NCBI GenBank assembly: GCA_023374045.1 | Contig: CM041777.1 | Span: 102,564,046 to 102,628,045 of the forward strand | Direction: 5' to 3' | DNA: 64,000 bases | Source: Limonium bicolor | Taxonomy: Eukaryota > Streptophyta > Magnoliopsida > Caryophyllales > Plumbaginaceae | Part shown: positions 38,040 to 49,323 of the stretch, one piece after another | Numbering within the stretch: the first letter of the stretch is position 1 | Layout of the letters: each line of letters begins with the position of its first letter | Position numbers and translations under genes: made by a program | Notes under the pieces: model-generated | Told to the model about the DNA's origin: nothing | What the model saw: the letters and a program-made list of their open reading frames with translations, nothing else | Database searches by the model: none

Positions 38040-38515
38040 GTTGGTTGTGCTAGTGCCTTACAAGTATGGTGGGTTGATTAGAGAGTATTATTGATCTTTA
38101 ATTGTCTAGGGTAGTGGACTTAATTGATTTAAATTATGGTGTGTCTTAGTGACCATATATGGTGATTTAGCACCTTAAGCTGTAATACCTTAACCTTATT
38201 TGTGAGTGTGCTTGGAGATATTTAATATGTGAGACTTGTGGCAAAATTGTGGAGGTTCTTACAATCGAGAAAAGGGAGAAAAACATGGAAGACTATACCA
38301 AAATATCTATAGAAATGTGTCGTTCCTTTTTCTCTCCATTGCTCTTATTGATACTTCTTGCCCACTCACTTATTGTATCCCCTCTATTATCTATATTTAA
38401 CTTTCTCTATTTGTCCTTTTCTCTCTTTTGTTTGTTTTTCTGTTGTTTTACTTTTCTGTTTCAGAAAATTGAGCAACCGATTGCGCTAAAATGCTATGAG
38501 GACCACCATTGACCC

Positions 38516-39595
38516 GAACTTGGAGTTGGGCTACTTGAGCCGCGGCCTCATCGATGCATCTTTGCTTACTAAAATGCCAAGCGCTAGTTCACTTATGGAC
38601 GCCGCTGAGAGATAGTCAGAGAGCGCATGGTTGACCCCGCTTTAGTGACGGATCTGCAGCTGAGGCCATACCTTGACTGTCTCAGGTGGAGCTGTTTATT
38701 GACCATGAGAGGTCAATACCACCCTCAGATGATCAAATAATTCTACGCCAATGCCACGATGAACAAAAGAATGAGAGAGGTCACATCCTTTATCGGTGGT
38801 CGTGAGTTCACCATCCGGCACCAGGACTTCCATCACTTCTACGGGCTCACCAATGAAGACCTCTAGTACTCTTCATTTATCTTTGTGGGCGACTTATATG
38901 CCCACAGGCATCACTACCTTGACACCCTCCCTGTCCAGACCCGATGGAAGAACCAAGACAAGACAGATGTTAGGGTCACCATGACCCTGAACATGGTAAT
39001 AGATCTGGTAAAAAGGATCATGTTGGCGCTCATCCGCCACAATATTTTACTAAGGTTCAGCAAGGATCTCAGTGCTGTAGACTGCTATCTAATGGATCAT
39101 ATGGTCGCCCCGGGCCCTGATAATCCCCTTTCTCTCTCTGAATTCATCATTTCTCACCTCTACCACATCATTGAGAAGAAAGACACTCAACACTTAGACT
39201 TTCTTCACTTTATCCAAAGGAAAATATCACGCTATGGATTCCAGCCCATGGAGGGAGAGTTGTTCATCCCACCCATGGACCTCATCCACGACTACTCTTT
39301 ACGGAGGATGGGTTTCGTTCACATTGACACCGGTTGGCAGAAGGTGGATGCATCACAAAGCCAGCACAATGGGGAGCCCTCTTCTTCAGGACCTTCCACT
39401 TAGAGCGTTATATCAGCCTTGTATCCATCCTAGCTCTCCCCCCACCATCATCTGGTTTTGTCACCCAGAAGCAATTCGACGCCTATCAGCAGCGCATGGA
39501 GGCTCACCAGCGGCGCGTGGAGGAAGAGATACGATGAATGCAGGAGAAGTTCCAATCTCGTGGCCCACCTCCCCAGTAGCCTCTTTATGATGTAG
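38516..39595 (+). pseudogene. Extra ORF of the Athila-like element (putative plant transposon protein)
   Basis: The best-kept part is open from 38885 to 39403 and includes HHYLDTLPVQTRWKNQ, MTLNMVIDLVKRIML and VDCYLMDHMVAP. These resemble the putative plant transposon protein domain often found next to Ty3/gypsy debris. Upstream homology (TIRHQDFHHFYGLTNEDL near 38810) is in the same reading sense but has in-frame stops, for example TAG near 38864. A pyrimidine-rich run ending TTTCAG at 38457-38463 precedes it and could be a splice acceptor, as for env-like ORFs in Athila. Downstream, a coiled-coil-like piece (QQRMEAHQRRVEEEIR) is in another frame. Its function is unknown. Confidence 0.65.
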
Positions 39596-40875
39596 GGTGT
39601 TGAAGTTCTATTTTTCTGAAATTTTTGTTTACATTTGGATGTTGTTTATGTTTTTGTCATTTGAACTTTTTTTACTTTCGCTTTCTAGTACTCTACTTTC
39701 AGCTTTACAAATTATGTTTTGTACCTTTGGATTATTATGGTATTGGACTCATCTATTAGTCCACTTTTGGTATCTAACTTTAGGCTTTTTGCATATTCTT
39801 CGGAATCTCTTTAGCGCCCTAGTTTTGTTTGTGCATTATAGATATATACAGTTTGGGAACAGGTATACCCCAAGGATGAGTTAGGAACAATTCAAAAGAA
39901 ACTCTTGCTAACTTTTCCTAGGACCTTTGGCTCTCACTGTCAAAAATAGCTCTTCAACGACCCCGGACACGTGCAAGTGTGGGTGAACCCCACAAATAAC
40001 TCATACTTTTATCGGGGGAGTACTAGTTCTCTACCACTTTTACTTTTACACAATGCATTATACTTTTAAATGCTCTATGTTTCCTGTTTTGAAAAAGTAT
40101 TTTGTTTACTTCTCTCTGATTATCTTGTTGAACAATGAGGACATTGTCCCATTCAAATGTGGGGGAACCGACCTTTTCTTTTGTGCACTGCTCAATTCCA
40201 TATGCTTATCTATTGCTCTGATTTAGGAGTTATATTTATAGGAAGCAAGATTTCCTATGAAATCTTGGAATCTTCATAAAACTTTTAAAAAAAAAATCTC
40301 TATTGTGGAGCATTTAATATGCGGTGCAACCTTATGACCTTATCTCTAGTGATTTTTTAGTGCTTAAGGGCTCCTTTTATCTTCTTTACTAGGGATTACT
40401 AAGGGGTGCTTCCTTGTGGAAATTTTTAGAAAAAGGTACTTGAGAGACACCCTTGGTAACTAACAAAAATGAGAGTTGAGTGTTCTTGAATGCAAAGGTA
40501 AAATGCCTAAATATCTTCTCCTCATCTCTTGTTGTAAAAGTGAATCAAATACAAATATCTATTTTTCCTTTTGTTTTATCCTCAATGCCCATTCTTGAGA
40601 GAAGTTGGCCATGGTAAAAGTTCTCCAAGTTCCATAATATTTAAGAACTTTGAAAGTACTCTAGATCATACCCCGAAAGTCTATCTTTTTATTTGCCTAA
40701 GCACACCCATATCTCCATGATTAGGTTGGTTTTCACTCCTTATGAATTTTCCACCCTTTTTGTTCATAATTGTTAAAGAATTCATTAGAACACTTGCATG
40801 ATTCAAATATTCCTCCTTCATGTGGTTCTTAGTAATTTTGTTTGAGGACAAGCAAATAGATAAGTGTGAAGAAGT
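39596..40875 (+). other. 3' non-coding region and purine tract of the Athila-like element
   Basis: No coding is supported. It contains GAGGACATTGTCCCATT and TGTGGGGGAACC (about 40137-40170), and then GAGGACAAGCAAATAG with GTGTGAAGAAGT (40844-40875) directly before the LTR start. Such blocks usually precede Athila 3' LTRs. A T-rich stretch at 39600-39800 gives spurious hydrophobic open frames. Confidence 0.55.
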
Positions 40876-42182
40876 TGATAAGTGGTGAAATAATGTAATT
40901 ATAGGGTCTTTATTCACCTTCGTTTCATGCAAATGTTGAACTATTTCACCACTTGGTGGAGTATTTCGTTAGTATAGGTGAATTTATACAATTTGGTTAT
41001 AATGTGGGTAAAAGCTTATTTGAGTATGTTTTTTAGGTTAAAGGGATCCTTTGGCCAAGATTCAACATTTTGGGAAGTAGATCAAGAATGACGGAGCAGT
41101 TCGAGAAGTTTTTGATGGAAAACTGGCCTTTCTGGAGCTGACCGACCCAGACGGCTGACCCATGTGGGTTGGTTGAGCTCATCTTCAAGCTACTGCAATG
41201 GACTAACCTAGGAGGACCGACCCAGAGAGACCGACCCATCTGGGTCGGTCGGACTTAAAATTGCGCACGTGGCTGGCGTCTTTAGGAGGTGATCGACCCA
41301 TGGGACCAACCCACATGGGTTGGTCGGAACAAAAATCTTTCTAAAACTGCTGTTTCAAAACGGGAAAGATAACCCACACTTCTCCACTTTTCATTCCATA
41401 CTTCTAAGACTCAAAAGAAGAGAGAGAAGCAATCTCACCTTCTCCAAGCTTCCAAGCTTCATCAATGGCTTCTTCTTACTCTCTATTTGCCTTCCTCTTC
41501 TCCATGTTTGAGTAGTTTCTAAATGTGCTCTAGGATGAGATTTGAACCTTCAATGCTCCAATGTAGCTTGTAAACTTACCTCATTGATAATAGTTGTTTT
41601 ATCTCCATTAATGTCTTGGATTAATCACTCATGGCATTTATTGAAGTTTCTAGCAAAATTAGAGTTTAAGCTAGAAACTGAGAATTTAGGGATAAACCCA
41701 ACCTTTCATTGCTCTAGATTAGGGAAGTGGAATGTTGGGGCAATTGTTAGAAGCTTGAACTTAGTGCTATCTAATGGCTCTAGCCATCTTAGAATTAAGA
41801 GGTGTGATTAATTAAGATTTGATTGGTCCAATATTTGGGAAATCTTTATCTTAGCTCTAATAGACAACTACAATGAGGAGTGTTTATGAGTGTAATTGAG
41901 TAATTTAGGTGATACCCACTATCCTAGAGTACTTCTCCACCCATTCCAACTAAACGACTTTAGTTTACTGTTTTTATTATTTTCTTGTGAATTACAAACA
42001 ACTAAGCTTGCCTCTGGCTAAACCCCCATTTATAGTTTTTTATTGCAAATTACTAGGATACCGAAGCTCAGAAATTAGAAACCAATTTCCTTGTGGATAT
42101 GACACTTGTTGTATTACAATGAATTGGATGCACTTGCCCACTGTTAGCTAGGTCTTTACTGTTTATAGTATTTTCCTCAACA
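40876..42182 (+). repeat. 3' LTR of the Athila-like element, about 1.3 kb
   Basis: It starts TGATAAGTGG after the purine tract and ends near TTTTCCTCAACA (the end is uncertain by a few bases). Between 41125 and 41330 it holds several copies of GACCGACCCATGTGGGTCGG, each a near-palindrome. No second LTR was found, so identity-based dating is not possible. Confidence 0.6.
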
Positions 42183-42714
42183 CATGGTCCTGGCTGGCCC
42201 ATTTGGCTAGCTGGGCTAATTTTGACATAATTTTCTCTCCCAACTTGTTATTTGGACCTTATTAATAGTTAGTTTGTTAAATAAATCCTCAAGCTTCATT
42301 TTTATTTATTTGTGTTGTTATTTCATGTAATAATATATATTACATGCTATACAACTTTATTTTTAAATTGCTCACCTAATTATACTCTTTAATTTCAACA
42401 TTTTATGTGATGACGCATATTATATTGTTTTCATCAACTTTTTTCTTTAATTTCTCCAATATATCATATTCTTAAGATCTCATGTACTAATGAACATTAC
42501 ATGTTACGCTAATATTATTATTTAATCTTTCTTTAACTATATCCTTCAATTTCTATAACAACCTTTTTAAACCTTATTTTATTTATATATTTATCATTAA
42601 TGCTCCACAAATTCTTAAGTTATTTATTGTTTACATAACTCATTGTTGGGACGTATTCGCCTTAACAAATTATTTAATACACTGCAATTATTTATTAATC
42701 TTAGGGATATTTTA
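42183..42714 (-). repeat. LTR start of a Tekay-like relic (element D), minus strand
   Basis: Read on the minus strand the sequence ending at 42714 begins TAAAATATCCC, aligning with TGAAATATCCC-type LTR starts. Across the CACTA insertion it is preceded by a purine tract (TTTTAAGGCGG, 51762-51775). About 530 bp of the LTR remain before the Athila-like LTR. The rest was not located. Confidence 0.5.
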
Positions 42715-42764
42715 GTTTATCCGCACTAGAGCAGAAAATGTTTTTAGCCACGTTTATTTTGCCT

Positions 42765-43085
42765 ATATACCACGGTTAGAAACCATGGTATATACTCGTG
42801 TCGCATATAGAAAATAACTATAAACCACGGTTTAAAACCGTCGTTTAAAAGTGAGACTATCAACCACGGTTTGTTATGACCGTCGTTTAAAGACCGTTTC
42901 TGTCGCGGGAGACCGATTTTATACGACAGTTCAGGTGCGAGAACCGTGGTATATAGTGCTTTTATACGACGGTTTGGTAAGGAAACATGGTATAAAGCAT
43001 ACTTTATACGACGTTTTTTAATAAATCGTGGTTTATAACCTCGTTCCATTGAGTTTTAAACCACGGTTTTTACTTAACCGTGGTT
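42765..43085. repeat. Left subterminal repeats of CACTA 1
   Basis: Direct and inverted copies of ACCACGGTT and AACCGTCGTTTA occur roughly every 20-40 bp. Such arrays are binding sites for the element's DNA-binding transposition protein in characterised CACTA elements. A T-run of about 20 follows at 43083-43102. Confidence 0.85.
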
Positions 43086-43559
43086 TTTTTTTTTTTTTTT
43101 TAGCCTATACCATGTGTTTTCCAACACAACCCAATATATACAACCTGTACAGGGCATCCAACTGGTATTGCCCTTTGGTAACCAACCACACAATATATGA
43201 CTATAAAACAAGTTGCCAATTTGAATTGCAACATCGAAAACGAATTGCAAACAAACCCATTCAAACTTTCAAAAATAAGAGAGAGTTGAACTTTACAAAC
43301 TTTGAGAGTCTACATTGCTTCAGCACAAACAAAAGTGTAAGTCTAACTACACTAGGATAAGATCTAAGAAACACTCAAGTAATTTCTACACCAAAACTGC
43401 GATAAATGATCTCTTACAAAGTCCAGATCCATTTTGGAATACGTGCCCCGTGCTTTTGTGAAAAAAGAAACGATTTGTCCATAAAAAGAAACTGATCATC
43501 ATTAGTACACACAATTTTATTTGAATGCAATAACTTTAACTACAACTTTGATTGCTATC

Positions 43560-44710
43560 GGTTACCTTGTCATCATCATCAAGCGTGTCAATATTTTGAA
43601 CAATCTCATACATATACTGCATCACATAATAGCCACAGCTCCATGAATCAGGCTGTTTAGGACACTGTCATCACACCATCCATGGATTACCAACTTTAGA
43701 CAGATCAAGAAATTAAACGTTTACTTAATACAAAAATGCATAAATTAAAAGATTACTTACACGTATGTATTGGAAGTTCAAGATGGAGAATGGTTTCTTC
43801 ATATCACTTAAACCAATCTTATGGCCCCTGCATACATATAGCATTTTAAAATGAAGCCATTTATTGCCAATAATCCAGGACAAGCTTAAAATAAATACAA
43901 AATGCATTAAAAATTTAAATACTCACTCCTTCAAAAATTTCTCTATAGTGATCTCTCGAAGGTCATCAACGCCTAATGGGTCTAGTATCAACAAGCATGA
44001 GGTGTCGATACACAACACCATCAACATCCAATGATTGCTACCACAGGTAAAACAAAGAATGTGTTGTAGAACAATATTTAATTATCACATAAATGTAATT
44101 AGGAAGTAAAAAATTCCAATTATTGTGTACTTACATCTGATGATATGGGATCAGCAAATATTTGTTTCGTCTTCGCACCGTAGCACAAAATCCCTGCCTC
44201 ATGTGCTGTGCACATCCTTCATCCAATGCGGCCTGATTTGCTGACATCAATTGTGGATACAAGAAAGTGATGGTAGATAATCTCTTGTTTGATATTAGTC
44301 TAGTAGTCAAACACCTAACAACATTTTTTCAAAAGATATGTTAAATAGCTTTAAAAAATGAAAGATAATTTAATAATTTAAAAGATACTTACACACAATA
44401 GGCCTGAATCATAGAGATGTTAAGCAGGTCTCCCATCAAAAATTCTCTTAGATCGCTCACGGTAATCATCAGATCTCTAGGCTCGGGGGAGTAGAAAATA
44501 TGCTAACACTTTCATGTTGAAGTTGGTGACAGACTGCTCCCTCGTCATGAAAAAGTCATACAACATTCTTTGTTTGTCTGTCAACTTCTTCAGAAACTTG
44601 GGTGTCAGAATGGGGGATCTCCTAGGTGTCATATCGAAAGGTTTCACCACTTCCTTTCTCACACTCTGACTCTCCTCATTTGATTTCACCACTTCCTTCC
44701 CCTTATCCAC
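43560..44710 (-). pseudogene. Ulp1-like cysteine protease (C48) of CACTA 1, broken
   Basis: Read on the minus strand, an N-terminal piece is open at 44710-44477 (LTPKFLKKLTDKQRMLYDFF). A frameshift near 44500 is followed by FYSPEPRDLMITVSDL. The catalytic parts are NHWMLMVL (His, about 44010-44037), LLILDPLGVDDLREI (Asp, about 43955-43990) and SCGYYVMQYMYE (Cys, 43605-43640), in the order His, Asp, Cys expected of Ulp1/SENP peptidases. AT-rich gaps between pieces look like introns. Many plant CACTA and MULE elements carry such a domain; its role in transposition is not settled. It may be the C-terminal part of the gene at 44744-46754. Confidence 0.7.
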
Positions 44711-44743
44711 TTTCCTCTTCTTAACCGGTCTTTCCTTATCAAT

Positions 44744-46754
44744 CTAATAGTATACAAAATTTAAATAATAAACATACCAGTCAACAATCAAGTTAAAAAA
44801 TAAACAGTAAGCTTGTAAATAGTTTACCTTGTCAGTACTGACATCAATGAGAGAATATGGCCATGGAACAACTGAAGATTGTGCTTGAATTAATTTACTC
44901 CACTGATTCCACTCCAATGGCAGCGGAGAGTTCTCATGGCCACGCACAATGTCGTCTACCAACACACGAGCGTGGAGAGGTGGAATGAGCTTGAAATGTA
45001 CTATAGCGTTCGGTCCGGTTTGTAAAACCCGACCGTATGCAACATGTACAGTCCCACCATCCAACACTTAAAACAGATGGCATGATTTAGACACCTACAT
45101 CAACTCACAACAGTAAGCAAGCTAATAAAATTATATTGTTTTAAAAGTAAGTGTTAAAATAACTAAGGAGGAAAAAAGAACAAACCGGAAGGTTTTCATA
45201 AGGAAATGTGTCTCTTGTAGAAGAATAAGGTGCAGGATGAGTAGAGGTCTGTGAAGCAGGGACCAATGCAGTACTAGCAGCGGTCGGTGTAGGATCATCG
45301 ACCATCGGTGTATCCGCCGTCGTGGTAGGAGCAGACGTCGGTGTAGGACCGACGACCATCGGTGTATCCGCCGTCGTGGTAGGAGCAGACGTCGGTGTCG
45401 GTGTAGGATCATCGGCCACTGTCGGTGTATCCGTTGTCGTGGTAGGAGCAGACATCGGTGTAGTAGTAGGTGTCGGTGTAGGAGCATGCACCTGGCCCAA
45501 TACTAAAGCCTCAAGTCTTCAGGCGCTCCTCGTAGGCTTGACGCTCCTCAGCAAAACGTCTTTCTGACTCCTGCACCCGTGCATCCACCATTCTCTCTAT
45601 CATTTCAGCATGTGGTACTCTCGATCGAGACGAAGGAAACACGTCTTTTTGGCGAACTTCCCCTCCAAGCCCCCGCACTCGCCCTGGATGATCCTTTTGC
45701 CCAAGGGCCTTATTCAGTGGATCATCCAGAGACGGAGGGGCCGGAACCATCTCCCATCGCTCAGTAGATCCAGACTATTTTAAATTACAAAAATATTAGA
45801 AATGAACTTACTAATTGTGGAAACAACAACTTTTAAAAATATATACTTATAATCTTTGAAGCCAACTCAGCAGTCTCGCTCTGCGGGAACACATATACTC
45901 CCTCGTCATTTTTCTTCATGCAACCCAGCATATATGTCTGCACCCTACTTGCATCGTCAACATTCTCAATAACTAACTGAGTGCCGTCTTCATTAACTTT
46001 CGTCAGCAAGCCCTCGTTCTTCTACTTCTCCAAGCGCCCCGTATATCCAGCTCGCCCCATGAAGTGCTTATATATATTCTTCGCCCGGTTACGTCTCGCT
46101 TGTTCTTGACGTAACTGTTACAAAATTTGTATATTTGTAAGTTATACATAATAATAAAAATATTTGTTAAATTTTATTCCTTAAATAATTAAGAAAAAAT
46201 AATTGTAAAAGTACCTTAAACTCTTCAGTCTAGCGACCGTCGTAGAATATCTTCCAGTCCTCCTCCGTGATCATACCGTCATACACTACCCACAACGGTG
46301 ACCTTTTGGAGCCCGGTTTGTTAATCCAACCATCTACCAACCGATGCTTGAACTGTCGCGATGTCGCTAGAAGTGAATAAATCTTAGTCCAAAGATTATC
46401 CGCGACTTTGTACCGCTTCTGCACCATCTGCCACATGATGTCTTTGTCTGTCTTTTCTTGATCCTTCCAATCCTTATTAATCGAGCAATGGGATTTTACC
46501 ATCAATCCCAAGTAAGAAGCAAACTGGTGCTTCGACCCACCAGAATGTCTGAGGTACTTGTCCCAGACCAAATCTATGGGAGAATCCTTCTTCACCTTCA
46601 GCCCACGGGTCGGTCCACGTCCCTTCCGAGGGTTTTGTGAAGTAGATGCAGCTGGTGGTTCTTCAGCAGGGATGTCATCGTCAATATCATCCAACCCCAA
46701 CAGTACGTCCTCTTCGAATCTATCGTCAGGATCCATAATCTGAAAAATAATCAA
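44744..46754 (-). pseudogene. En/Spm-type plant transposase protein of CACTA 1, broken
   Basis: It begins near ATG 46741-46739 (MDPDDRFEEDVLLGLDD). The conserved block follows: SPIDLVWDKYLRHSGG, IMWQMVQKRYKVADNLW, WVVYDGMITEEDWKIFYDGR. A stop at about 46231 interrupts the frame, then a probable intron to about 46120. The next exon has RRNRAKNIYKHFMGRAGYTG and, after another stop, SRVQTYMLGCMKKNDEGVYV. A coiled coil is at 45650-45511 (AEMIERMVDARVQESERRFA). A Pro/Thr-rich repeat (45141-45500) follows, then HVAYGRVLQTGP (44744-45067). This matches the plant Ptta/En/Spm transposase architecture. It is non-functional as it stands. Confidence 0.72.
45285..45490. repeat. Coding minisatellite in the CACTA 1 transposase gene
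   Basis: About four copies of a unit containing GGTGTATCCGCCGTCGTGGT with GGAGCAGACGTCGGTGT; on the minus strand they encode a Thr/Pro/Ala-rich repeat (SAPTTTADTPMV). Confidence 0.8.
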
Positions 46755-46974
46755 TAATTAACAAGGTTAATACAAACATCTACTGAATCAAATGTTGAAA
46801 TATGACAAAATGAAATAAATAATATTGTCAACCAGACTTACAAAATAACATTTCATCGTTCAATCGACAATCCTCCATTATGGTCGGACCTTCGATATTC
46901 AAAATTAGTTACATTATCCACCTCCATCGGCAACCGAATAGGTACTTTAATATGACGAAGAGAACTACAAAAAC

Positions 46975-48862
46975 TTATTTTCCTTCTTTGGATAATGTAT
47001 GACAAGCGGGAGGCAAGAATGTTTGTTTCCCTCTTTGTTGTGGCGCGAGTTCTTCACGTATACCCAATTCAACCAGATCTTTTCTACCCTTCAAATGGTC
47101 TTTTGTCTTTCCTTTCACGTTTAGTAGTGTCGCAGTAACACTTTCACCAATGTTTTTCTCCACATGCATAGCATCAATGCAATGTCTCACCTCTAAATGT
47201 TGCCAATATTCAAGTTCCCAAAATATTGATTTTTTCTTCTAGATGCTCTTTTCAGTGGCTTTAATTGGTGGACCGAAGTTGTTCACAACATTCTTCAACT
47301 GATTGTAAGTCTCAGCAACAGATAGTGGTGGTCGTGCGACTGCATGATCGGTTTTTCCATTAAACTCTTTCGTCATCTTACGGTATTTGTGACCTTCGGG
47401 AGGAATTTCCGATGGCCCATGTACACATTTTTTCCACTGTGTTTTAACCGTATGCTGCAAGTTCTATCTCCACATATAGGGCACGCTAGTGCTCCTTTAA
47501 TTGTGTATCCCGAGAGGTTACCGTATGCAGGGATATCATTGATTGTACAAAACAACATAGCCCGGAGCGTGAAGTTTTCCATACCGTATGAATCATACAC
47601 TGTCGCACCTTTATTCTACAACAATTGTAAATCGACAATAAGTGGTTGCAAAAACACATCAATTTTGTTTCCCGGTTGTTTTAGACCCGATATCAACAGA
47701 GAGAGGAGAATATGTCTAGGTTTCATACACAACCATGGCGGCAGATTGTATATTGTCAATAAAACAGGCCACGTACTGTGTATGCTGCTCAAAGTGTCGT
47801 AAGGGTTCATCCTATCAGTGCATAAACCAAGTCTTAAGTTCCTTGGGTCTGTACCGAACTGAGGGTATATTCTGTCATGTTTCTCCATTGTGGTGAATCG
47901 GCTGGATGTCTCAATTTACCATCATCCTTTCTATGGGTAGCATGCCATCGAAGGTTCTCAACATCTTTCTGAACTGCAAACAAACGTTTGAATCGGGGAA
48001 TAATCGGTAGATAGCACAACACCTTCGCAGGAGAACCCACTTTAGTGCTTATGTGGTTTCTCTCACCCTGTTTTACATAACGTGATTCCCCACATTCAGT
48101 CAATGGTCATCCAACTCATTCTCTTTCCAGTACAACATACACCCATTTGGACAAGCATGTATTTTTTTTATATTCCATACCCATTGGACACATTAACTTC
48201 TTTACTTCATAAGTTGTTGTGGGTATAACATTGTCCTTTGGTAGTACATCCTTCAGCAGTTGTAAAAGAGCTGTAAAACTGACATCACTCCATCCATGCC
48301 TCGCCTTCAGATTGAATAGTTTTAGGACAACGCTCAATTTGTTTTGCTTCGGCGTATCACATCCACTGTACAACGGTTCCTTGGATGACTACATCAGATT
48401 TTTGAATGTTTTGGGTTTGTTGGAAAAATGTTGTTCAACATCTTCCACCATTGCATTAAGGCCCTCCTCATCTGAATCACTAACTAATGAATCATCTTGA
48501 GTATCCCCAAAATTGTGTGAAGCATCCATTTCTTATTGTTCTGCAACGACGTTATCAACACATTCAAACACTTGTACTGAATGTTGACCATGCAGTATTT
48601 TTATGGCTTCATAATCTTCTGTAAACCCTCTGCGAATCAGATGATCCTTAATCTTGTCCACACCTCGGTATTTAAAGTCGTTCTTGCAATCGATACAAGG
48701 ACATCGAATATATCCCTTATCCTTTGGTTTAAGATTGTCAACAAGGACTTTGCAAAATTTATTGACCCCTTCTAGGTACTGGATGTCCAATTTGTCACTG
48801 TACATCACTGGGTGCTCCATCTCCTTTTTCAACACACACCAGATGTCGTGAACTCGTTCCAC
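46975..48862 (-). pseudogene. TNP2-type transposase of CACTA 1, broken
   Basis: TNP2 cuts the element at its ends. In order on the minus strand: a transposase-associated zinc-binding domain at 48862-48535 (CPCIDCKNDFKYRGVDKIKDHL), then SDSDEEGLNAMVEDVEQ and LKARHGWSDVSFTALL (48373-48116). Later come the core pieces DPRNLRLGLCTDRMNPY (about 47820), LLTIYNLPPWLCMK, LRAMLFCTINDIPAYGNLSG and ACPICGDRT (about 47470), and DAMHVEKNIGESV (about 47150). Breaks include a TAG near 48390, a frameshift at an A-run near 48165 and several stops beyond. The protein ends abruptly at about 46975, shorter than usual TNP2. Confidence 0.85.
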
Positions 48863-48904
48863 TGATCTCCTCTTTTTTTATTTACAGATTTAACAACCTA
48901 AACC

Positions 48905-49117
48905 TATCCAATCACCTTTGATCTCACCTAGGAACAAGTTAATAATATACAATAGTTCAGTGATAATTTCGGCAGCATTACCCTAGTGTTCTTCTAGTGT
49001 ACATATATATATACACTAGGAGAACTGTAGGGTAATGCTGCCGAAATTATCACTGAACTACTGTATATTATTTAACTCATTCACAATCTAGATGGTGAGA
49101 TCAAAGGTCATTGGACA
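48905..49117. repeat. Inverted repeat (about 210 bp) upstream of TNP2
   Basis: The arms CCTTTGATCTCACC ... CAGTGATAATTTCGGCAGC and their inverses fold back around an ATATATAT centre at about 49002-49012. It lies just upstream of the TNP2 start on the minus strand. No target duplication was recognised. Confidence 0.85.
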
Positions 49118-49323
49118 GTCCCAACAAGGACTATCTAAGACATACCTCTATCAGGTAAATCTCAGACATGTAATTCTAAGTTTGAATTGATTTTCCATTG
49201 TTTAATAGAAAAATAAAAATAAATTGAAACGTTTTAAATACCAACCTGATGAGTACTGGATGGTTAGCGCGAATAGCACAAGATAGAGAAGAGACAAGTA
49301 GACAGATGTTCTTGCACGTAGTA

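Noticed and set aside
44477..44710. Considered as a separate small gene
   Set aside because: Its sequence continues into Ulp1-like protease pieces after a frameshift, so it is part of that broken gene.
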